A stretch of DNA of 41,628 bases from Bdellovibrionales bacterium (GTDB lineage: Bacteria; Bdellovibrionota; UBA1018): positions 41,481 to 83,108 of the forward strand of contig JAFEAP010000030.1 of the NCBI GenBank assembly GCA_018266355.1. Reading direction: 5' to 3'. Positions 16,075 to 23,414 of the stretch are shown one piece after another. A program made the position numbers and the translations under genes. Below the pieces are notes generated by a model, which made no database searches, had not been told where the DNA came from, and saw nothing but the letters and a program-made list of their open reading frames with translations. Numbering within the stretch: position 1 is the stretch's first letter; every line of letters begins with the position of its first letter.

Positions 16075-16102
16075 TTACTCACACAGGAGAAAAACCAACC
16101 TT

Positions 16103-16456
16103 ATGGCGAAAAAGAAATCTAAGTTCTCGTTCATCAACGAAGTCCACGAAAACCTTCTCAAGACCGCGACCGTCACCCGCAAGGGCGAAGTCCGCATGAA
16201 GCGCTCCGACGTCCGCATGGTGCTTGAAAACGCTTTCACCGCTGGCGCGAAGGCTGCCGCGGGCGGAGAGCGCGTGCGCTTCCCGGTGGTCGGAACTCTC
16301 GTTCGCAAAGAAGTGAAAGCTCGCAAGTCGGGCAAGGGCATCAACCCGTTCACGGGTGAGCCGATGGAAATCAAGGCCCGCCCGGCGACGAAGAAGCCGC
16401 GCTGGTCCTTCCCGAAGGGCCTCAAGGAAACGTTCGCTAACAAGCGTTTCTGGTAA
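16103..16456 (+). CDS. HU/IHF-family DNA-binding protein
   Basis: The 117-residue basic protein is a member of the bacterial histone-like HU/IHF family, which bends and compacts DNA as a dimer. The N-terminal helices are divergent (FINEVHENLLKTATVTRKGEVRMKRSDVRMVLENAF), but the beta-arm region is characteristic. It has GERVRFPVVGTLVRKEVKARKSGKGINPFTGEPMEIKARPATKK (split: RFPVVGTLVRKE and NPFTGEPMEIKARPA), matching the usual FGTF.VRxRxARxGRNPxTGExIxIPA pattern. It is longer than HU (about 90) because of an N-terminal Lys/Ser extension and a C-terminal tail ending in WSFPKGLKETFANKRFW. AGGAG precedes the ATG. It has its own promoter and a strong terminator, so it is transcribed alone and probably abundantly. 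Confidence 0.88.
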   Translation: MAKKKSKFSFINEVHENLLKTATVTRKGEVRMKRSDVRMVLENAFTAGAKAAAGGERVRFPVVGTLVRKEVKARKSGKGINPFTGEPMEIKARPATKKPRWSFPKGLKETFANKRFW

Positions 16457-16500
16457 GACCTTCGGAAGCATCCCTCTTCAGGTTTTGCTTCTAGGTTAAG

Positions 16501-16534
16501 AAAAGGCCGTCCGGTAACCCCGGACGGCCTTTTT
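16501..16534 (+). terminator. Rho-independent terminator of the HU-like gene
   Basis: A perfect 10-bp GC-rich stem (16505-16514 with 16520-16529) and a five-base loop are followed by five T and preceded by four A. It lies 45 bases after the HU-like stop codon and just before the FAH-family gene. Confidence 0.9.
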
Positions 16535-16589
16535 GCTTTCCGACTTTTCCCTTTTCGAACGCCGCGAGTTCGGGGAAAACCTTAGCCCT

Positions 16590-17585
16590 ATGAGAATCGT
16601 TACTTTTCTTGCGAACGACGAAGAACGCCTCGGGTTGCACGTCGGTCCATTCGGCACCGGAAAAATCATCGACGTCGCCTCGACCGTTCGAGCGGGCTTC
16701 TTGCCGGACGCGCTCGCCGTCGTGAAGACCGGCGAAGCGGCGCTCGACATGCTTCGCCAGGTCTTGAAAGACTACGAGGCCGGAAAGGTTTCCGGGAGCG
16801 CCGTGCTCGACGAGGCGAAAACGAAACTCGTCTCCCCGATTCCGCGTCCCGTTTCGATGCGTGACGGCTACGCTTTCCGCCAGCACGTCGAGACCGCGCG
16901 CCGGAACCGCGGCGTCCCGATGATCCCGGAATTCGATCAGTTCCCGATCTTCTACTTCACGAACCACCTCGCGGTGACCGGCCCGGGCGATCTGCCCGTC
17001 CAAAAACTCGCGCTCGAGCGCCTCGACTTCGAACTCGAAGCCGCCGTCGTCGTCGGCAAGCGCGGGAAGAACATCCCGTCGTCGGAGGCCGACGCGCACA
17101 TCTTCGGTTACCTGATCATGAACGACTGGTCCGCGCGCCATCTCCAGATGGAGGAGATGAAGCTCAACCTCGGCCCGGCGAAAGGAAAAGACTTCGCGAC
17201 GTCGCTCGGACCCTACCTCGTCACCCGCGACGAGCTCGCGTCGAAAGCGATCCCGAGCGCGAAGGGCGAACGCCACGACTTGCGCATGAGGTGTTTCGTG
17301 AACGGCAAGCAAGTCTCCGACGGGAATCTAAAGGACATGACTTGGACGTTCGCCCAGATCGTCGAGCGCGCGAGCTACGGCGTCGAGCTCCACCCGGGCG
17401 AAGTCATCGGGTCGGGAACGGTCGGCACGGGCTGCTTCCTCGAACTGAACGGCTCGAAGATCACGGATAACCAGTGGCTGCGGCCGGGCGACGAATGCGT
17501 GCTCGAGATCGACGGCCTCGGCCGGCTCGTGAACACGATTCGCGCGGCCCCCGCGACCGGTCTCGACGAGACGCTGCCCCGGTGA
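16590..17585 (+). CDS. Fumarylacetoacetate hydrolase family protein
   Basis: Enzymes of this family cleave fumarylacetoacetate (or related beta-diketo acids) to fumarate and acetoacetate, the last step of tyrosine/homogentisate degradation. The 331-residue protein shows the FAH core. It has FYFTNHLAVTGPGDLPV, the metal ligands in DFELEAAVVVGKRG (two Glu), IMNDWSARHLQ (Asp), then KGKDFATSLGPYLVTRDEL and GSGTVGTGCFLE near the end. The ATG at 16590 gives MRIVTF; the site GGGGA is about 13 bases upstream, somewhat far. The next gene, maleylacetoacetate isomerase, starts inside its stop codon (GTGA), and this pairing strongly supports true fumarylacetoacetase function. The earlier steps (hppD, hmgA) are not in the window. 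Confidence 0.88.
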   Translation: MRIVTFLANDEERLGLHVGPFGTGKIIDVASTVRAGFLPDALAVVKTGEAALDMLRQVLKDYEAGKVSGSAVLDEAKTKLVSPIPRPVSMRDGYAFRQHVETARRNRGVPMIPEFDQFPIFYFTNHLAVTGPGDLPVQKLALERLDFELEAAVVVGKRGKNIPSSEADAHIFGYLIMNDWSARHLQMEEMKLNLGPAKGKDFATSLGPYLVTRDELASKAIPSAKGERHDLRMRCFVNGKQVSDGNLKDMTWTFAQIVERASYGVELHPGEVIGSGTVGTGCFLELNGSKITDNQWLRPGDECVLEIDGLGRLVNTIRAAPATGLDETLPR

Positions 17586-18241
17586 GCGACTCCCTCCGGC
17601 TCTACCATTACTGGCGCTCGACGAGCTCCTGGCGCGTGCGCTGGGCGCTCGCGCTGAAGGGCATTTCCGTCGAGTACGTGCACGTGAGCCTGCTCGACGG
17701 AGAAAGCGAATCGGAAGCCCACCGGGCGCGAAATCCGTTCGGATACGTACCGGTGCTCGAGTTCCTCGGTGAGAAGAATCCGGAACGACGTTACCTCGTC
17801 GAATCGCTTCCGATCATCGAGTTCCTCGAGGAGACGATGCCCGGCGCCCCGCTCCTCCCGAAGGAACCGCGCGACCGCGCGCACGTGCGCTCGCTCGCCG
17901 AGGCGATCAACGCCGGCACTCAGCCCGTGCAAAACCTCAGCGTACAGATCGAACTCGCGCCCGACACGGACCCCGCGCACGCGGCGAAGCGGAAGGCGTG
18001 GGCCCAAATCTGGATCCGGCGCGGGCTCGCCGCGTACGAGACGCTCGCGAAGGCGCGTTCGGGAAAATTTTCGTTCGGCGACTCGCTCACGCTCGCCGAC
18101 CTTTGCTTGATACCGCAGGTCTATAACGCCGCTCGAAACGACGTGGCTTTGACGGAGTATCCGACGATCTCCCGCATCTACGCGAACGCCCTCGAAACCG
18201 AGAGCTATCGAGCGAGCGAACCGGAGCGGTTCAAGCCTTAG
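17582..18241 (+). CDS. maiA: Maleylacetoacetate isomerase (zeta-class GST)
   Basis: This glutathione-dependent enzyme isomerises 4-maleylacetoacetate to 4-fumarylacetoacetate, the substrate of the hydrolase encoded just upstream. The 219-residue protein has the zeta-GST thioredoxin fold with LYHYWRSTSSWRVRWAL at the N-terminus (the family SSC/SSA-x-RVR active-site motif). It also has NPFGYVPVLEF with the cis-Pro, and LVESLPIIEFLEETMP. The helical domain has INAGTQPVQNLSV and the late block GDSLTLADLCLIPQVYNA. The active-site motif reads STSS in place of SSCS; the catalytic first Ser is kept but the Cys is replaced by Ser. I set the start at GTG 17582, overlapping the upstream TGA by four bases. 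Coupling to the FAH gene is likely. Confidence 0.9.
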   Translation: MSDSLRLYHYWRSTSSWRVRWALALKGISVEYVHVSLLDGESESEAHRARNPFGYVPVLEFLGEKNPERRYLVESLPIIEFLEETMPGAPLLPKEPRDRAHVRSLAEAINAGTQPVQNLSVQIELAPDTDPAHAAKRKAWAQIWIRRGLAAYETLAKARSGKFSFGDSLTLADLCLIPQVYNAARNDVALTEYPTISRIYANALETESYRASEPERFKP

Positions 18242-18403
18242 GACGGCCCGCCCATCCGCCCCGAGCCTCCTCACGGTACAAGACTAAAAAGCTATTCAGG
18301 CCTCTTTCATCGAGGCTTCAGATCGCGGCGCTATTCTGTATTCGTGGCGGACGAAGGGATACGGATCCGCCGCTTCACGAAGCCATCGGAACGGAGGTGT
18401 ACG

Positions 18404-18478
18404 ATGCTTTTCAGAACTCGAGTAGTGCCCCTCACGAAGCACGCTAAGGAAACAGCCCGGGCGCGTGACGATCCCTAA
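18404..18478 (+). CDS. Possible 24-residue small ORF
   Basis: The frame ATG 18404 to TAA 18478 encodes a basic 24-residue peptide beginning MLFRTRVVPL and ending RARDDP. GGAGG lies eight bases upstream, one of the better ribosome sites in the window. There is no transmembrane or signal segment. It lies just upstream of the hairpin cluster at 18490-18648, so it could be a leader peptide. With no comparative data this is only a candidate. Confidence 0.25.
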   Translation: MLFRTRVVPLTKHAKETARARDDP

Positions 18479-18489
18479 TCGAATCCCAT

Positions 18490-18648
18490 ACGGCCTCGGA
18501 CCTGGGCCGTAGACCGCGAGCGCGAAGAGCGAAGGGGATACCCTCCTCCATTCCTCTTCACGCTCCTCTCTCTCAAAACTGACTGGCGTGCCCATAAGGT
18601 GAAACGCCGCATGAAGCCCTCTCCTCACTCGAGCTCATGCGGCGTTTC
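18490..18648 (+). ncRNA. Candidate structured RNA (three consecutive hairpins)
   Basis: Three hairpins follow one another: 18490-18495 with 18505-18510 (6 bp); 18518-18529 with 18554-18565 (11 of 12 positions); and 18601-18614 with 18635-18648 (14 bp perfect, 20-base loop). The strand is uncertain because the third stem could terminate transcription from either side. It does not show tmRNA, RNase P, SRP or 6S signatures that I can recognise. It could be a small RNA or a leader of the next gene. Confidence 0.3.
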
Positions 18649-18692
18649 CCATTTCTTGACTCCCCCTCCGATCCCGGGTCCAATCGTATCGG

Positions 18693-19148
18693 ATGTCTCC
18701 CACCGACCTCGGCCCCGAGGGATTCAAAGACCCCTTCGCTCTCTTTTCCTTTCTCGTTCCCTCCGGAGGGAAAGTGATCGGCGTCGCCCTACCCGAAGCG
18801 GAGCGCGAGGAGCTGTTACGCCTCGGTTATTCCTTCGAGCGGCTCGAGAAGGACTTACGGATGCTCACGCTGCCCGCCGAATCGCTCGACGCGATTTGGT
18901 GGTACGACGCGAATACCGCCTATTCGATCGAGGATGCGTATCGGATTCTCCAGACTCTCTTCCGCGGACTTCGTCCGAAACAAGGCATCCTCGTCTTCTC
19001 TTTTTCAAAGGAATCCACCGCGAAAGAAAGAGAGCATCCCGTATGGAACGTGCGAACGGTGATGACGGTGCTTCGTCAAAGCGGCTTCCAACTTTTCCAT
19101 AGTTTCGAAAATCCCACCGATCAGCTCTTCTTCTGTCAGAGAGCTTGA
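18693..19148 (+). CDS. Degenerate methyltransferase-like protein
   Basis: The 151-residue product resembles the second half of a class I SAM-dependent methyltransferase fold. After GGKVIGVALPEAEREEL and a helix, LPAESLDAIWWYDANTAY matches the strand-4 motif (L...S.D.I) and EDAYRILQTLFRGLRPKQGILVFSF matches the following helix and strand 5. LRQSGFQLFHSFENP fits the last strands. The glycine-rich SAM-binding loop is not intact and the N-terminus is short, so catalytic activity is doubtful; it may be a regulatory or decayed relative. The ATG lies about nine bases after a -10-like TCCAAT box, so the mRNA could be leaderless, and no ribosome site is visible. Confidence 0.6.
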   Translation: MSPTDLGPEGFKDPFALFSFLVPSGGKVIGVALPEAEREELLRLGYSFERLEKDLRMLTLPAESLDAIWWYDANTAYSIEDAYRILQTLFRGLRPKQGILVFSFSKESTAKEREHPVWNVRTVMTVLRQSGFQLFHSFENPTDQLFFCQRA

Positions 19149-19368
19149 ATCGCGCCGTTCTAGGGCCGCGGAGCCGTTTTCCCCCGGTGCGAAACGCGCC
19201 AAATCCCTGGCGAGCTTCTGACCGCACGCATCAAGCGCACGACATCGCATCTCTTTTTAAATCACGGGTTTGGCATATCGGTTGCTCATCACGGAATCGA
19301 AGATGTTTTTTTCGTCCCGCTGTTTTGAACCAACCAGACTCCCGACTATGGGAGCGGAGAGAGTAAAA

Positions 19369-21486
19369 ATGCGACCACCCACCACGACCCTTCGGGCCGT
19401 GCTTCTGACCCTCCTCGCGAGTGTCCTTCCGGTTACCGCCCTCGCGGGCGATTTCCCGGCGGACAATAGCGATATCCCGGTCGAAAGCACCGCCCAGCAA
19501 CTCCTGTTCACCGAAACCGAACTCGCCGTTCAGTACGGCGTCTACTCGGAAGCGACCATTTCGCTTCCGGATTCCGAAAACCGCGTCGTCGACTGGAGCA
19601 TCCTCGGAACGAGCGTTCCGCCGGGCCTGACCGTCTACGACACCCAAAGCTCGAGCCTGATCCTCTACGGCACGCCGACCTTCACGGGCACGTGGTGTAC
19701 GGTTTACGTCGCGAAGTCCGAAGCGACCGCCGACAAAGCCGAACTCCAAGGCATGCAGGAAATCTGTTTCAACGCCCAAGAAAACGACGGATTGAAATAT
19801 CCGAAGTTCTCGAAAACGGATCGCTACATCGGCCCGAAGACGCCGGGCGAGTCCCTGAACGAGTCGATCTCGGTCACCGACGCGAATTCCGTCGTCGGCG
19901 AACTCTTCGAACAGACGTTCCCGGAAAAATCCGCGACCGTCTCGTATGCCTCCAAGAAGTTCTCCCTCCGCGGTTCGATCTCCGCGGAAGGCGGCTACAC
20001 CTTCGCGGTGAAAGCCACGAACTCGAAGGGCGTCGTGAACTACCAACAATACGAAGTGCTCGTGCAAGCCAAGGACGAAGTCCCGGTTTGCGCCGCCGGT
20101 TATTACTACGACACCGACCTCGGTTACTGCGTGCCGTCGAATAACACGGTCGACTGTCCGGACGGAACGTACTACGAAGCCTCCGCGAATCAGTGCATCC
20201 AGTATCCGGCTCCGCCCCCGACGGTGGTTTGCTCCTTCGGATACTACTTCGATCCGTTCCTCTCGACGTGCGTTCCTTCGTACGCCGAGCGTTGCCCGCT
20301 GAACTACTCGTACGACTCGTACGAGCAGCGCTGCGTGCGCCAGCCTTACACCTGTAACTACGGCGAACGGTACGACTACTTCGCCCGCGACTGCGTCCGC
20401 GTGTACACCCAAGTGTGCTCCTACAACGAGCACTACGACTTGTACCTCGACCGCTGCGTACGCGACTACGACGTCTGTATGCCGGGCTTCTACTACAGCC
20501 TGACCTACGGCCGCTGCGTCGCGAACGTCTCGCGCTGCGCCTTCAACGAGGTCTACGATCCTCGTTACGGCGGTTGCCGCGACATTCATCCCCGTAACTC
20601 GTGCCCGTACGGCACGCGTTTCGACTGGGATTACGGCCGTTGCGTCTCCGTGTACTCGAACCACCCGGTCTACTGTTCGGCCGGAATGCGGTACGATCCG
20701 ATCTTCGAGCGCTGCGTGGGCTACAATCCCCACCCGGCACCCGTTCCGCATCCGCGTCCGATCCCGGTTCCGCGCCCGGCTTACTGCCCGGCCGGTACGG
20801 CTTACAACACCGGCCTCGGTCGTTGTACGTCGGTCATGAACCCGCGTCCGCATCCGGTTCCGCCGTCTCGGCCGGTTCCGGTCCCGGGCGGTCCTTCGTG
20901 TCCTCCGGGTACGGTCTACCGCGGTAGCCGCTGCGCCTCGCCGAACACGGCTCCGACGCCTCCGCGTCCGGTGCCGCCGACTCGGCCGTTGCCGCCGACG
21001 CGCCCGACGGGTCCGACTCGTCCGACCACGCCGGTTCCTCCGACGCGGCCGACGCATCCGGTGCCGCCGACTCGTCCGACGCCTCCTACGCGTCCGACTC
21101 AGCCGACTCCGCCTACGCGCCCGACGCAGCCGACTCAGCCGACGCCTCCTACGCGTCCGACTCAGCCGACTCCGCCTACGCGCCCGACGCAGCCGACTCA
21201 GCCGACGCCTCCTACGCGTCCGACTCAGCCGACGCCTCCTACGCGTCCGACTCAGCCGACTCCGCCGAGCCCCCCGCCGTCTCGGCCGAATCCGCCGTCT
21301 CCTCCGCCGAGCCGGCCGAATCCTCCGAGTCCGCCGCCCTCTCGGCCGAACCCGCCCTCTCCTCCGCCAAGCCGGCCTAACCCGCCGTCTCCGCCGAGCC
21401 GCCCGAGCAGCCCGCCCCCGGCGCCTAGCCGTCCGAGCGGACCGCCGAGCCGCCCGACGCCTCCGGCCCGCCCGGGCCACGGCTGA
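19369..21486 (+). CDS. Exported surface-type protein with twelve Cys repeats and a Pro-rich stalk
   Basis: The 705-residue product starts at ATG 19369 (GGAGAGAG upstream) with a signal peptide ending TALAGD. Residues about 50-115 look like a He_PIG/Ig-like domain (VPPGLTVYD...LILYGTPTFTGTW) and a second such domain ends near residue 235 (FSLRGSISAEGGYTFAV). Residues 241-522 hold twelve repeats in which two Cys are normally separated by 12 residues (C-x5-Y-D/x-x5-C, such as CAAGYYYDTDLGYC, CSYNEHYDLYLDRC, CPYGTRFDWDYGRC), each rich in Tyr; the last is shortened. Residues 523-705 are a low-complexity stalk of PTRPTQPTPP then PSRPNPPSPP units. The architecture suggests a disulfide-stapled, extended cell-surface or secreted protein. 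No catalytic motif or anchoring signal is seen. Confidence 0.85.
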   Translation: MRPPTTTLRAVLLTLLASVLPVTALAGDFPADNSDIPVESTAQQLLFTETELAVQYGVYSEATISLPDSENRVVDWSILGTSVPPGLTVYDTQSSSLILYGTPTFTGTWCTVYVAKSEATADKAELQGMQEICFNAQENDGLKYPKFSKTDRYIGPKTPGESLNESISVTDANSVVGELFEQTFPEKSATVSYASKKFSLRGSISAEGGYTFAVKATNSKGVVNYQQYEVLVQAKDEVPVCAAGYYYDTDLGYCVPSNNTVDCPDGTYYEASANQCIQYPAPPPTVVCSFGYYFDPFLSTCVPSYAERCPLNYSYDSYEQRCVRQPYTCNYGERYDYFARDCVRVYTQVCSYNEHYDLYLDRCVRDYDVCMPGFYYSLTYGRCVANVSRCAFNEVYDPRYGGCRDIHPRNSCPYGTRFDWDYGRCVSVYSNHPVYCSAGMRYDPIFERCVGYNPHPAPVPHPRPIPVPRPAYCPAGTAYNTGLGRCTSVMNPRPHPVPPSRPVPVPGGPSCPPGTVYRGSRCASPNTAPTPPRPVPPTRPLPPTRPTGPTRPTTPVPPTRPTHPVPPTRPTPPTRPTQPTPPTRPTQPTQPTPPTRPTQPTPPTRPTQPTQPTPPTRPTQPTPPTRPTQPTPPSPPPSRPNPPSPPPSRPNPPSPPPSRPNPPSPPPSRPNPPSPPSRPSSPPPAPSRPSGPPSRPTPPARPGHG
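21081..21266 (+). repeat. 63-base tandem repeat inside the Pro-rich stalk
   Basis: Copies at 21081-21143 and 21144-21206 are identical, including third codon positions, and a third partial copy starts at 21207 with a further 27-base shortened copy at 21234. Each 63-base unit encodes 21 residues of Pro, Thr, Arg and Gln. Downstream (about 21268-21400) a 33-base-type unit encoding PPPSRPNPPSP recurs. Identical synonymous sites mean recent duplication, so copy number is likely to vary between strains. Confidence 0.9.
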
Positions 21487-21505
21487 GCGATTCGCGGGAA
21501 AGTTC

Positions 21506-21545
21506 GGAAGGAAGTCGGTTTGATCGGTGATCCCGACTTCCTTCC
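21506..21545 (+). other. Perfect 13-bp hairpin after the stalk-protein gene
   Basis: Arms 21506-21518 and 21533-21545 pair perfectly around a 14-base loop, 20 bases after the stop codon. No T tract follows, so it may be an mRNA-stabilising 3' structure upstream of the true terminator at 21623. Confidence 0.5.
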
Positions 21546-21622
21546 CAAAAGTTCCAATCCTCACGCTTCTTTCGCATAAGGGGACCATCGGGGGAGGCAG
21601 AAGATTGGATATCCACGTGAGA

Positions 21623-21660
21623 GGGCGATTCTCGAAAGAGAGTCGCCCTCTTTACATTTT
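21623..21660 (+). terminator. Rho-independent terminator of the stalk-protein gene
   Basis: A 13-position stem (21623-21635 with 21640-21652, one G-U pair) closed by a GAAA tetraloop is followed by TTTACATTTTTC. It separates the stalk-protein gene from the GNAT gene. Confidence 0.85.
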
Positions 21661-21687
21661 TCGGGGCGCCGGGCTTTAATCGAAAAA

Positions 21688-22209
21688 GTGCTGACCCTCC
21701 GTTTCCTCGAATTGAAAGACGAAGCGACGTTCCTCGATTCGCTCGAAGAAGACTGGGAAGGGTTTTCTTACGCCCACCTTTACGAGCCCGGGATGGCGCT
21801 GGCGACGTACCTGAAGAAACTCGAAGCCCTTCGCCTCGGCGAAGATCTGAAACCCGGGTGGGTGCCGGCGACTTTCCTCTTCGCCTTCGTCCGTCAGCCC
21901 GACGGAAGCGATCGCTGCGTCGGCCGCGTTTCGATTCGGCACCGACTTCTGCCGGGAATGGAAATCGTCGGCGGTCACATCGGTTACGGCGTCCGTCCGA
22001 GCGAACGGAGAAAAGGCTATGCCACCGAGATCCTCGGACAGTCGCTCTCGGTCGCTAAAATGATCGGCATCGAAAAAGCGATCGTCACTTGCGACGACGC
22101 GAACCTCGGATCGCTCCGCACCATCGAACGAAACGGCGGATACCTCGACGAGACGTTCCCCGATCCCGCCACGGGCGTCTTAAAACGCCGTTATTGGATC
22201 CCGCTTTAG
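21688..22209 (+). CDS. GNAT-family N-acetyltransferase
   Basis: The 173-residue protein is a cytoplasmic GCN5-related acetyltransferase of the RimJ/YkwB-like type. The acetyl-CoA pyrophosphate-binding loop is seen in VRPSERRKGYATEIL (the R/Q-x-x-G-x-G/A motif A, about residues 103-117). It is preceded by the strand GGHIGYGV and followed by motif B IVTCDDANLGSLRTIERNGG and YLDE. The start is GTG 21688; there is no clear ribosome site, but the frame has no better choice and MLTLRFLE is typical for the family. It follows the terminator of the stalk-protein gene and precedes the prepilin unit with its own promoter, so it is probably transcribed alone. The acceptor substrate cannot be predicted. 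Confidence 0.85.
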   Translation: MLTLRFLELKDEATFLDSLEEDWEGFSYAHLYEPGMALATYLKKLEALRLGEDLKPGWVPATFLFAFVRQPDGSDRCVGRVSIRHRLLPGMEIVGGHIGYGVRPSERRKGYATEILGQSLSVAKMIGIEKAIVTCDDANLGSLRTIERNGGYLDETFPDPATGVLKRRYWIPL

Positions 22210-22238
22210 CGTTTACCGAGGGGTCCGGCGAGACACAG

Positions 22239-22267
22239 TTTCGCGTCGATATCCGTCCCCCTATACT
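22239..22267 (+). promoter_or_regulatory. Putative promoter of the prepilin unit
   Basis: TATACT (22262-22267) is a five-of-six match to a -10 box and TTTCGC (22239-22244) lies 17 bases upstream as a weaker -35. Transcription would start about 27 bases before the ATG at 22301. Confidence 0.5.
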
Positions 22268-22300
22268 GGGAAGACACGCAGAACGTTTCCGGAATTTCCT

Positions 22301-22552
22301 ATGAACGGTTTCAAATCCGTATCTCTAATCGGCATCGCCGCGCTCGTCGCGAGTTTCGCGACTTCGGTTTCCGCGCGTGCCGACGACGACGGCGGCTTCG
22401 CCAATGCCCTCGGCGGAATGGTCTTGCCGGAGTCCGACTCGGCTCCGGCACCGGTCCCCTCCATGGCGCCCGCGGAGCCCGCCGGTGAACCCGGCACTTT
22501 CGTCTTGAACCGCGCGACGTTCGATCCGCCTTCCCCCGAGCCCGCGAAGTGA
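22301..22552 (+). CDS. Small exported protein preceding a prepilin-like gene
   Basis: The 83-residue product has a signal peptide (MNGFKSVSLIGIAALVASFATSVSARA, cleavage after ARA). A short mature part of about 55 residues follows, rich in Pro, Ala, Asp and Glu, and probably disordered. Its stop codon overlaps the GTG start of the prepilin-like gene (GTGA), so the two are translated as a coupled pair and are likely to work together in the periplasm. No homologous family is recognised. The promoter-like sequence at 22239-22267 would drive both genes. Confidence 0.65.
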   Translation: MNGFKSVSLIGIAALVASFATSVSARADDDGGFANALGGMVLPESDSAPAPVPSMAPAEPAGEPGTFVLNRATFDPPSPEPAK

Positions 22553-23385
22553 AGACGCTCCGGAGTTCCGCAGCCGGCTTTTCCTTGCTCGAGGTGATGA
22601 TCGCCGGCGGCATCATGGCGTTTTTCGCCATGGTCCTCCTCCAGGTGAACGAGCTCCAAACGCGCATGGTGACGACGAACCAAGCCCAAATGGAAACGTT
22701 CACCCTCCTCTTCCAGGTCCAACAAGTCCTCGCCGATCCCGTCTCCTGCTCGATCAGCGTCGGCCAGGCCTTCGGCAAAGTGACCGATCTCCGCGACTTA
22801 AACGGAAAGTCCGCGGTGAAACTGCCGGTCCTCTACCGGGCGTATAAGAACGTGCTCGGAAAGTACGAAGCGGTGAAGTTCCTCACTCCCGGCCAAATGC
22901 TTTCCGAAGGATCGCTGCGCGTGAACGACATCCGGCTCGAACCGCACGCCGAATTCGACGGCCAACTCGACGTCGTCCTCACGATCGAACGCCTCCGGAA
23001 GGGCGTCTTCGGAGGGGCCGTCGTCCAAAAGCGCGTGCCGATCAACGTCGACATCATCGGGATGGAGCATGCGAACGCGTTCGACGGGATCATGTGCCTG
23101 AACCCGGCCCAGCAAATTTCGAATCCCGATACGACTCGTCGCCTCGAATCGGCGATCCTGTCCGCGATGTCGAGTTCTTCGGGAGACGAGGGATTCGCGG
23201 CCGACTCGACGAAGAAAGAACTCGCGAAGGCTTGCCTCCTCGCGGGAGGCGTCTGGAACACGCAGGAAAACCACTGCCAATCGACCATGCCGGTCGGCGA
23301 CACGAGCGCGCTTCGGGCGTCCTGTCAGGCGTCCGGGGGTCGGTGGGATGATTCGGGCCGCCACTGCAACGTAGCGGCCCATTGA
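22549..23385 (+). CDS. Type IV prepilin-like protein with C-terminal Cys repeats
   Basis: The 278-residue protein starts at GTG 22549 and carries the class III signal RSSAAG/FSLLEVMIAGGIMAFF. Prepilin peptidase would cut after Gly10, leaving Phe1 and the conserved Glu5, followed by the hydrophobic N-terminal helix. It is thus processed and inserted as a pilin or pseudopilin (type IV pilus or type II secretion minor subunit). The globular domain is large. The C-terminus carries two similar elements, CLLAGGVWNTQENHCQ and CQASGGRWDDSGRHCN (C-x3-GG-x-W-x6-HC), probably disulfide-closed and possibly surface-exposed at a pilus tip. No other pilus genes are nearby. It is coupled to the 83-residue exported protein gene upstream. 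Confidence 0.85.
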   Translation: MKTLRSSAAGFSLLEVMIAGGIMAFFAMVLLQVNELQTRMVTTNQAQMETFTLLFQVQQVLADPVSCSISVGQAFGKVTDLRDLNGKSAVKLPVLYRAYKNVLGKYEAVKFLTPGQMLSEGSLRVNDIRLEPHAEFDGQLDVVLTIERLRKGVFGGAVVQKRVPINVDIIGMEHANAFDGIMCLNPAQQISNPDTTRRLESAILSAMSSSSGDEGFAADSTKKELAKACLLAGGVWNTQENHCQSTMPVGDTSALRASCQASGGRWDDSGRHCNVAAH

Positions 23386-23414
23386 TTTCAGTTCGTCCTA
23401 CCTATCCGGGTGGT

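Larger units (their letters stand above)
18242..18692. other. 451-base stretch without a clear protein gene
   Basis: No convincing long coding frame is present. It holds a weak hairpin (18300-18316) that could end the maiA transcript, a 24-codon frame with a good ribosome site (18404-18478), three consecutive hairpins (18490-18648), and a -35/-10-like pair (TTGACT 18656-18661, TCCAAT 18679-18684, 17-base spacer) that would start transcription almost at the ATG of the next gene (18693). A 110-codon minus-strand frame at 18296-18628 overlaps all of this and looks like chance. Confidence 0.5.

Noticed and set aside
15940..16102. Longer coding frame into the HU-like gene
   Set aside because: It runs through the A-tract promoter in a different reading frame from the HU-like protein and has no ribosome site.
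18296..18628. 110-codon minus-strand frame in the gene-free stretch
   Set aside because: Lacks a ribosome site and recognisable composition, and it overlaps strong hairpins.
18404..18648. tmRNA, RNase P RNA, SRP RNA or 6S RNA at this spot
   Set aside because: None of their conserved sequence cores or end structures was found, though a novel RNA remains possible.
19231..21588. 785-codon open antisense frame over the stalk-protein gene
   Set aside because: Its Arg-rich low-complexity composition is the mirror of the Cys-repeat/Pro stalk codons; no start signal and no domain.
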